In this document: positions 56,336 to 64,000 of the stretch, piece by piece
Position numbering within the stretch: the first letter of the stretch is position 1
Layout: every line of letters starts with the position of its first letter
Assembly: GCF_914767665.1 (NCBI RefSeq)
Contig: NC_059508.1
Span: 28,209,501-28,273,500 of the forward strand
DNA: 64,000 nt
Direction: 5' to 3'
Source of the DNA: Harmonia axyridis
Taxonomy: Eukaryota; Arthropoda; Insecta; Coleoptera; Coccinellidae
Notes under the pieces: generated by a model
Databases searched by the model: none
What the model was told of the DNA's origin: nothing
The model's input: only the letters and a program-made list of their open reading frames with translations
Made by a program: the position numbers and the translations under genes

Positions 56336-57683
56336 TTAAAGGTTCAACCTATCTGGTTTTTTTATTTTTTCTCTCGGTCTTAAGACACGTTCAATTGGAA
56401 CATTTTTTTCTTCGTCGCGAACATAGTCTTCAGAGACCTTTGTACTCTCTAACATAATATTTTTTTTATTAATGTTACAATGTTCTTTATCCAAGTCTGA
56501 ATCTTTGGGAAAAACAATGTTTGGTGCAGATATACAGTCGTTGGTATTATCGATTACATTTTCGTTATATCTTGACTGTACATCCTCACTTTCTATCATT
56601 ATACTTGTACTTATGATCTGATCTACATGTCTTTTCCAGCTTAACCTAGAGTCATCGTTTGGTACGCATACATATACTCTATTTCCTAATCTTTCCATAA
56701 TAATAGCTTTAGTCCAGCCTATTTTCTTATTTCTAAAATCCTGAACAAATACAACATCACCAATTTTGAACTCTATCTCTCTATTACCCCTAAAGAATTT
56801 TATTTGTTTAGACATTTCATCTTCGACATCATTTCTGGTGAGGAAATCGAGCCTAGTTTTAATGTGTCGATTAAACATCATCTGTGAAGGTGGTACTCCA
56901 GTTACCGAATGTGGAGTATTTCTGTATGAAAATAACAATTTTTCTACTAATGTATCCATACAACAACCTTTGTTTCTACTATCCGATAACAATTTCGATA
57001 AAGATCTCTTAAAAGTTTTCACCGAATTTTCAGCGGCTCCATTTGATTCCGGATGTCCTGGTGGAGATGTCTGAAATCGAATGCCATTTTTCTTACAAAA
57101 TTCCGTAAACTCTTCAGACGTAAATTGTGTACCATTGTCTGAAAATATTAAATCAGGTAGACCAAATCGTGCTATACATTCTCTTAATTTGTTAAGCGTG
57201 TTTCTCGTATCACTTTTATCCATTTTGAAAACTTCAACCCACTTGGAAAAAGCGTCTGTTATAATTAGATAAGTATGGCCTTTAAGAGGCCCCAAAAAAA
57301 TCCAAATGAATTCTCTCAAAAACTTTTGAGGTTTTCGGTAATTTGCTGAGCCTAGCTTTATTTGGAGAACTAGAAAATTGTAAACATGATTCACAACTCT
57401 TTGCATACATCTCCATTTCGTCATCGAGTTTAGGCCACCATCGATATTGTCTTGCCCAGCTTTTCATTTTCACAATACCATTATGTGCCCCATGTAGTTC
57501 CTCCAACAATCTTGCACGCAATGTTTTAGGAATAATTGCCCTATATCCCCACATAAGTATGTCATTTTCAATGTTTATTTCATTTTCCGGTACCTTATAA
57601 GCCTTCAACTCTTCCTCAACACCATTAGGCCACCCATTACGGACATACAGATAAACCTTAGTCAGTATTCGGTCTTTCCTTAA
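56336..57683 (-). pseudogene. Gypsy-3 integrase fragment, frameshifted and cut by BEL-2
   Basis: Reading from 57683: the zinc region (ELHGAHNGIVKMKSWARQYR with C..C), HLDFFG, then after a one-base insertion in the G-run near 57289-57292 the frame shifts to LKGHTYLIITDAFSKWVEVF, SDNGTQFTSEEF, PPGHPESNGAAENSVK (D, D, E of the integrase) and a C-terminal tail with FKIGDVVFVQD. Upstream Pol is absent because the BEL-2 LTR begins at 57684. A different family from gypsy-1, which has TDQYPG in place of SDNG. Confidence 0.88.
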
Positions 57684-58202
57684 TGTTAAGTTTTGATCAA
57701 GGTTCGTAGAACTCAGCGCCGCCATTGTCCAAAGATTCACCCCTGAAGTTGGTTATAGATAATTCCGCGCACTTTATGAGTGCGCTGTGCGCAGTCGTCC
57801 TTATAATGACGGCTGGCTATAATGATATTTTAACTATGTCCGTTTTATCTGTAGCACTTCTATGTTCTTAACCCTTTTCGATGGTTCGACGAAAAGGTCG
57901 AGGTGGGGTAAGAAATCGAACCGCCACTTCAATTAATTCGAGTTCAAGTCAGTTGAGAAATATTCAACACACAGCCTAGTAAGTACAAGTCAAGTACAGT
58001 TTAGTATAGTTCGTCGTTGCTCTCGCCCCTTGAGACACAGTGTTCAGCTTGCACATTTCAAGTTATTTAAATATTGGCCTTGTCGCCACGTGATTAGAAA
58101 AGACCCTACAGTCGGTCATCGTTAGTACCCAAGTCGGTAAATTGTTATTGGATAAGTGCATGGAACTGATTCATAGTTCTCGATAACTAGCTAATATCTA
58201 CA
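57684..58202 (+). repeat. BEL-2 5' LTR, internally deleted (519 bp)
   Basis: Starts TGTTAAGTTTTGATC; ends CTACA before the PBS region. The deletion lies after CGATAACTAG. Confidence 0.9.
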
Positions 58203-58563
58203 TAATTTGATCCTTCGAGCCGGAAATAAATTTGATCCTTCGAGCCGGAAATAAATTTGATCCTTGGAGCCGTATATAAATTGGAGATATCCCTGAAGAA
58301 ATTATCAACTTCCACAATTGAAGTATCACTCACGTGCCTGAAGCAGACATATTGGTTAACTTTATCAACGCATGCGCAAAGTGTGGTGAATTCTTTCGCA
58401 ACAAGAGGTCGCTGTCTACGACGTATCGTTCCTGTCCAGAATCCATTTTGGTTCCAGTGCAAGCAGTTTTGGAGAGTGATAAGTCAATTTTAGAATATTT
58501 ATTTAGTTTATATATGATTTTTATTTATTTTATATATTTCCTTAATTATTTCTTTTGTTCAAA

Positions 58564-59964
58564 ATGTCTAATATCGATAATTTGATTAAACAAAGAACCA
58601 AACGTAAGAGTAAACTAACTAGAATGGCCAATTGGTTCGGCCAAGATAATAATAAAGATAGAGAAGAATGTAGTGCTCGTAAATGTCAGTTAGAGCAAAT
58701 CTTCAAAGACTATGAACATGTTCAAACTCAGTTGGAGTTAATTGACTCTGCCTCATATGAAGAGGACAGAGATATTGTAGAAACTAAGTATTTTAAGGTT
58801 ATATCTATGGCAACGAGAACTATGAATCAGTTCAAAAACTCGCCAAGTGAAAAACCTAATAAGCCCACTACTCATTCTAGCATAAAGTTACCGGAAATTT
58901 CGATTCCTAACTTCTCGGGTGATATTAAACAATGGCCGAGTTTCTTCGAACTATTCAACGCCCTCATAACAGACAACGAAAGGTTGTCTGACATCCAACG
59001 GTTGATGTACTTAAAATCAGCATTATCAAAAGAACCGTTACAACTTATTGAAAACTTGGAAGTTGTAGGTTTGAATTTCAACATAGCTATTAACACTTTG
59101 AAAGACAGATATGATAATCCATATCTTATTGTCAACTCTTATATTCGTAAACTATTGAATGTTCCCTCCTTGACGAAAAGTAATGAACACGCGTTAAGAG
59201 ATTTTATTACGCAAATCAAGACAAATATCGCTGCCTTGAAGACTTATAAATTATCGGAGAAATTAACGGATTTGATTCTCATACAAATTTTCACCCAGAA
59301 ATTGGATTTCACTCTGAAAAAAGAATTTGAAGAAGAAAATAATACGGATGAACATAAGATATATTCGTGTAGGAAATTCATGAATTTGTCTCCTAACGAT
59401 CGTCTCAGTCTAGTGAAAGAAAAGAATGCTTGTCTGAATTGTCTTACGTTGGGTCATAGTGTACAATCGTGTTCTAGTCAACACACATGTTTCAATTGCC
59501 ATAGAAAGCATCATAGTTTGCTCCATTTCAATAGGACTTCAACTCGCCAATATTCCAATGAAGTTCCTAATCCAAGATCCAACAACGAAGTATCCAGATC
59601 AAATAATCTATCACAAATTCAGAATGAATCTCAAGCAGTTTCTCATTTGTCCACTAGTGCTCAACCAACCATCACAACTCGTAATGAAAATATTAGTCCA
59701 GGTCAAAACGTGTCTAGTCTTTCGTCTCTCTCTTCTAATAATCAAGTCCTTTTAGCTACTGCCTGTGTAAAATTGTATGATTCATACAACAAGCAAGTTA
59801 TTGCTCGTTGTTCGACTGACTCCGCAAGTCAAACATCTTTCATAACTGAAGATCTGGTCAACAGACTTCATCTCGAACCTTATAATCAAACGATTCAAAT
59901 TTCTGGCATCTCACAAAGTTGTTCTATGTCAAATAGAATGATTGACCTAAAATTCATTCGTTAG
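58564..59964 (+). pseudogene. BEL-2 Gag and protease region, frameshifted
   Basis: ATG 58564 (MSNIDNLIKQR). About 64 residues are missing relative to BEL-1 between KKEFEEE and NTDEHKIYSC, removing the first half of the first knuckle region. It continues through the knuckles CLNCLTLGHSVQSC and CFNCHRKHHSLLH and the protease DSASQTSFI without the TAA that interrupts BEL-1. The frame breaks near 59950 in the protease (DLKFIR-stop). Confidence 0.88.
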
Positions 59965-60291
59965 TATACCCTCATCGAAAGTTTAAGGTTTCCTGTGCTA
60001 TCCTCAAAAATATAACATGCCAACAACCACAGTCATATATCAACTCGTGTTCTATCCCCATTCCAAGGAACTGTCAAACATTGAACCTATTCAAGAAAAG
60101 AGCTTCCATTTGGCATTAAATTAGCAGATATCAAATTCAATATTCCTTCCAATATTGATATTCTCTTAGGTGCAGATATCTATTTTGAAATTATTACGGA
60201 TGGCATTATCAAATTAGGTCCTGGTCGACCTGTTCTTCAAAATTCCCAGTTAGGATATCTAATTGCAGGAAAAGTCCCACAGTCAGCTCAC

Positions 60292-61434
60292 ATGTCTCGC
60301 GCTACTCACTTAGCATTGGCACAATCTTCCCAAAATTCAATTGAATCTTCAAAGTCAATTGTAAATCGAGAAGATACACTTAATACTATTCTGACTGAGT
60401 TCTGTGATATTGAAGAGATATCTAATCAATCTGAACACATTTTATCTTCAGCAGAAGAGAAAGCTGAACGTATATTCGAAAACACAACCATTCGGTTTCC
60501 ATCGGGTAGGTTTCAAGTTCACCTACCATTCAAAACTCCAACCGAACCATTTAAATTAGGTGATTCATATTTTCAAGCGAAGAAAAGATTCTTGAATCCC
60601 CAAAGAAGACTACAAAATAATCAGGAACTGAAACATCAGTATTCGGAATTTATAAAGAATTATATATCCCTAGGGCATGCAAAATATTTCTTCCCTCATC
60701 ATTGTATAATGCGTGAGCAAAGCCTCACAACTCAACTTCGAGTAGTTTTCGACGGTTCAATGAAATCTTCATCTGTCTTTTCTATCAAAGGTTATATAGT
60801 ACGACCCGACTTGTTCGATATTTTAATTCGGTTTCGTAAGCTCAAATATATCATGATTGCTAATAATTCAGTCACTTCAAATCTAATTACAGCTAAAAGT
60901 CGTGTTGCACCTTTGAAAATTTTTACTATACCCAAGCACGGACTAATAAGTGCAGTACTTCTGTCTACCCTTGTTTCAAAAATTTCAACTTTAGTACCAA
61001 TTCACTTACGAAATATAAATTCTCTAAATCTATGGTCTGATTCGAAAATAGCATGGATTCGATCACATCCATCAAGTTGGTCTGTATTTGTTACAAATAG
61101 AATTGTGCAAATTCAGAACAATTTCAAACATGCTACTTGGCGACATATTCGATCGCACCTGAATCCTGCAGATATATTTTCGAGAGGGTCATTGCCATCA
61201 CAATTACTTGTCTCAGATTTATGGTGGCAGGGTCCCGATTTTCTTCTTCAATCAAATCTAGATCTAACACCGCCGCTTAAATGGCCTTTAGCCCATGTAG
61301 TAGAATTGATTCCCGGAAAAGATTCACGCGTTCGCATTGTTCGTGTTAAAACTCAAGGAGGAACATTCACTAGAACAATCACTAAGATATGTCCACTTCC
61401 ATTCTGCACGGAAAACATTGACAATCAAGTATGA
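60292..61434 (+). pseudogene. BEL-2 Pol remnant: RNase H and integrase tails
   Basis: Parallel to 17896-19000 of BEL-1 but it retains an extra segment after VRPDLFDILIRFRKLK, so its RT deletion is slightly shorter or BEL-1 has lost more. The YxDD and integrase DDE cores are absent here too. Ends PLPFCTENIDNQV as in BEL-1. Confidence 0.88.
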
Positions 61435-61601
61435 TTATCAATATGACTCTTTCTTTCTTTACTTCTTTTATTTTTTATTTATTTTTTGTTTATTCCATTT
61501 GTTCCAAGAAATTATTTTCTTTATCATTACATCAATTTTTTTTTTATTTTCTATTCATTTTTACTTTTATCCTTAACCTGGACGGTTCAGCCCGGGGAGT
61601 A

Positions 61602-62156
61602 TGTTAAGTTTTGATCAAGGTTCGTAGAACTCAGCGCCGCCATTGTCCAAAGATTCACCCCTGAAGTTGGTTATAGATAATTCCGCGCACTTTATGAGTG
61701 CGCTGTGCGCAGTCGTCCTTATAATGACGGCTGGCTATAATGATATTTTAACTATGTCCGTTTTATCTGTAGCACTTTTATGTTCTTAACCCTTTTCGAT
61801 GGTTCGACGAAAAGGTCGAGGTGGGGTAAGAAATCGAACCGCCACTTCAATTAATTCGAGTTCAAGTCAGTTGAGATATATTCTACACACAGTCTAGTAA
61901 GTACAAGTCAAGTACAGTTTAGTATAGTTCGTCGTTGCTCTCGTCCCTTGAGACACAGTGTTCAGCTTGCACATTTCAAGTTAGTTAAATATTGGCCTAG
62001 TCGCCACGTGGTTAAAAAAGACCCTTCAGTCGGTCAACTTAGTTAATACCCTAGTCGGTAAATTGTTATTGGATAAGTGCGTGGAACTGATTCATAGTTT
62101 TCGATAACTAGTTAAGCGAATCTTGTAAAGTGTACATTGTGTAATTGTATATATAA
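61602..62156 (+). repeat. BEL-2 3' LTR, truncated by gypsy-2
   Basis: Begins TGTTAAG after GGGGAGTA. It matches the full-length LTR up to TGTATATATAA, where gypsy-2 begins. Confidence 0.92.
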
Positions 62157-62419
62157 TGTTATTAAGTATCTTTCTGGTTGTAATAAAAACAGCTGTGTTT
62201 CTCTGTAAATAACAAAGAAACAACATTCAATGTTCTTATTCACTAATTTGTTGTTAGATAAATTTCACAATATTGCAACTCACTGTATTCGAAATGAATT
62301 CATCGATCATACTGATGATACGTTTGCGAATTTAACAACGTTCCGTATTGGTATTAAGCAATCTGATTCATTGACCTGACTACTCGCGTAATTCAATCAG
62401 ATCGAGGAAATTCCTTACA
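62157..62419 (-). repeat. Gypsy-2 LTR (263 bp form)
   Basis: Equals the gypsy-1 LTR minus 74 bp, leaving one copy of the 15-bp repeat CTTTGTTATTTACAG (minus strand of 62203-62217). Confidence 0.93.
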
Positions 62420-62527
62420 TCTCCCCCCTTAAGACAAAAATTTTTTTTGGTACAAGAAAATTTTGCGTGAATTACAATATTGCAAAAATTATATAAATTT
62501 ATATTTAAGTATATGCTAAGGTTTTCA

Positions 62528-64000
62528 TTAACAAGGTTTTGGAATGAGCTTCGAAATGTGAAATATATTTGATTCTGATTTCTTATGTCCTATATCAATT
62601 TCATATATTGAATTCGATATCTTCTTCAAAATTTTATATGGCCCGATTCTCACTTCATCTAATTTCTTCCGGTTCATTCTATTGCCATTTTCAATGTACA
62701 CTAAATCTCCCACATTAAAGTCGAACTCCTTCCTATTTTTGTCATATAATTTCTTATTATACTCATGATATTTTATACTATTCCTATATGCAGTCATTCT
62801 ATCGTTTTCTAGTTGATTATAATTTTTATTTTTTTTCAGTTCATTCGGTAATATTGATGTATCTTCGCCCTCTAATAAATATTTTGGACTAAATTTCGTC
62901 ACTATATGCTCAGTTTCATTGTATTGATCTATGCAGTTATGAGCTACAGTTGTCCATGCATGCTTATTTTTTCCTTCGTTCGTTGTACATCTTATCTTAT
63001 TTACTAAGGTTTGGTTGAGTCTTTCATTTAAACCATTCGAGAATGGTGCATTAACTCCTGTAAAAATCATTGTAATCCCTTTTTTCACTAAAAAATTTTT
63101 GAAATCTTTAGAGTTTATACCTGGATATTGATCTGTCAAAAGTATTTGAATATCGTGATCTTTTAGTACATTTTCTGTTAGTTTAACAAAATCATTTGCA
63201 TTTTGTGTTTTCGATGTTAATATGTAAGCATACCTTGAAAAGTGATCTACTAGGAGGTGTAAATATTTTTTCGTGGATCTTGAGCCACCAAATCCACCTA
63301 TTGTGTCTATGGAGACTATTTCGAATGGTTTTTTTGCGGGCCCAAGATGTGACATTAAGCCAATTTTGTTTTGTCCTCTTGTTTTATTTTTTATGCAAAC
63401 CTCACAATATCTACATATTTTTCTTATGTTTTCTGATATATTTGCTGCTGTATAATGAGTGAGTATTTTGTTTTTCATTTGATTTATTCCAATATGACCA
63501 AATTCATTGTGTGTGTCCTTAATTAGTTTTTCACTGAATTCTTCTGACAGGAAAATTTTCTCTTTATTTCTTGCTTTTTTATAACACAAATTATTTTCAC
63601 TGTCCATTCTCAGTCCATTTTTATTGATTTTTATATCTTTATTCTGCTTCTGGTCTTCTAAAATATCTTCTAATTTTATTAAGTTCACCACTTTTATCTT
63701 GTCTTCTTCTTCTTCAGCGTCTAGCACCGGGTTTCTGCTTAAGCAATCTGCTTCTAAGTTATCCTTGCCCGGGCGATAAATTATCTCAAAGTCAAATTGC
63801 GACAAGTAATAAGTGAGATCTCCTAGTTCTTCGTCAGTTCTAGCTTTTATATTCATCTTTTCTAGAGGTTTGTGATCTGAAAATACTTTGAAGTGTTTAC
63901 CTATAAGCCAATGTTGCCAATACTTTACGGATTCTTTTATTGCTATACATTCCAAATAAATTGCTTTTTTCTTTTTCTGTGATTCGTTCAATTTCTTGGA
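62528..64000 (-). CDS. pol: Gypsy-2 Pol, C-terminal part (RNase H, integrase)
   Basis: Open from the window edge to the stop at 62528. It covers the end of RNase H and the whole integrase, with the same SIDTIGG, LLTDQYPG and NGLNERLNQ motifs as gypsy-1. Differences seen by eye are Lys to Asn in TTKEGKNK and Thr to Ile in TEHTVTK, so the copies are very young. Confidence 0.95.
   Translation of the reverse strand, partial: SKKLNESQKKKKAIYLECIAIKESVKYWQHWLIGKHFKVFSDHKPLEKMNIKARTDEELGDLTYYLSQFDFEIIYRPGKDNLEADCLSRNPVLDAEEEEDKIKVVNLIKLEDILEDQKQNKDIKINKNGLRMDSENNLCYKKARNKEKIFLSEEFSEKLIKDTHNEFGHIGINQMKNKILTHYTAANISENIRKICRYCEVCIKNKTRGQNKIGLMSHLGPAKKPFEIVSIDTIGGFGGSRSTKKYLHLLVDHFSRYAYILTSKTQNANDFVKLTENVLKDHDIQILLTDQYPGINSKDFKNFLVKKGITMIFTGVNAPFSNGLNERLNQTLVNKIRCTTNEGKNKHAWTTVAHNCIDQYNETEHIVTKFSPKYLLEGEDTSILPNELKKNKNYNQLENDRMTAYRNSIKYHEYNKKLYDKNRKEFDFNVGDLVYIENGNRMNRKKLDEVRIGPYKILKKISNSIYEIDIGHKKSESNIFHISKLIPKPC

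Larger units (their letters stand above)
57684..62156 (+). mobile_element. BEL-2: second copy of the cytb BEL family
   Basis: Same family as BEL-1 in opposite orientation. The 5' LTR (57684-58202) lacks about 143 bp relative to the 662-bp form. The 3' LTR (61602-62156) is cut by gypsy-2. The internal sequence shares the loss of the RT and integrase cores. It interrupts gypsy-3. Confidence 0.92.
62157..64000 (-). mobile_element. Gypsy-2: second copy of gypsy-1, runs off the window
   Basis: On the minus strand: the 3' LTR at 62157-62419 (263 bp) and pol from the window edge to 62528. Apart from a few substitutions and the 74-bp LTR difference it equals gypsy-1. Inserted in the BEL-2 LTR. Confidence 0.95.

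Overview
The window is repeat-dense insect nuclear DNA. It holds a long, nearly collinear block of mitochondrial DNA (about 3.1-31.0 kb) riddled with nuclear transposons, a 200-N scaffold gap, and then a stack of nested retrotransposons. The mitochondrial gene order and strands follow the ancestral insect arrangement. trnS1 has a TCT anticodon, a form common in polyphagan beetles, so a beetle host is a reasonable but unproven guess. Intact LTR pairs and target-site duplications (TSDs) show that nuclear mobile elements inserted into the mitochondrial sequence. That makes it a nuclear mitochondrial insertion (NUMT), not the resident mtDNA.

Layout, left part: a 278-bp satellite (1-2650); an AT-rich stretch; a control-region-like stretch with four 347-bp repeats (to 5811); rrnS and trnV; the 5' tip of rrnL, split by a (TA)n tract, a complete Ty3/gypsy element (gypsy-1, 6882-11845) and a 5'-truncated Penelope-like element (12022-14136); the rest of rrnL, trnL1, nad1, trnS2; cytb split by an internally deleted BEL/Pao element (17074-21854, TSD GTAAG); nad6 split by a deleted mariner (22764-23658, TSD TA); trnP, trnT, nad4L, nad4, trnH, nad5, trnF, the E-S1-N-R-A tRNA cluster, nad3, trnG, cox3, atp6, atp8, trnD, trnK, cox2, trnL2 and the 3' third of cox1, cut by the gap. 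cytb is a perfect reading frame once the BEL element and one TSD copy are discounted. nad1, nad4, nad5, nad6 and atp8 carry stops or frame breaks.

Right part: a convergent inverted pair of P-element/THAP9-like fragments (31167-35735). Then LTR-A (35842-53392, TSD ATTA), a retroelement whose body codes for spectrin repeats. Inside LTR-A sits LTR-B (36479-50771, TSD ATGG), a gag-bearing element without most of pol. Inside LTR-B sit BEL-C (38838-45205, full gag-pol but truncated 3' LTR) and TRIM-D (46628-47569, TSD GTTT). After LTR-A come a decayed DDE transposase fragment, an uncharacterised insect-type exon (54264-55208), a third gypsy fragment, BEL-2 (sister of the cytb BEL) and gypsy-2, which is inserted in the BEL-2 LTR and runs off the end.

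The most striking object is TRIM-D, a 942-bp minus-strand LTR element with no coding capacity. Each 252-bp LTR carries a textbook type III hammerhead ribozyme (GUC cleavage triplet, 8-nt complementary loops) plus a tRNA-like segment with Pol III A and B boxes. This is the architecture of plant LTR retrozymes with a Cassandra-like twist, here in an insect. The second is LTR-A, which appears to have captured several alpha-spectrin-like repeats as its main coding content.
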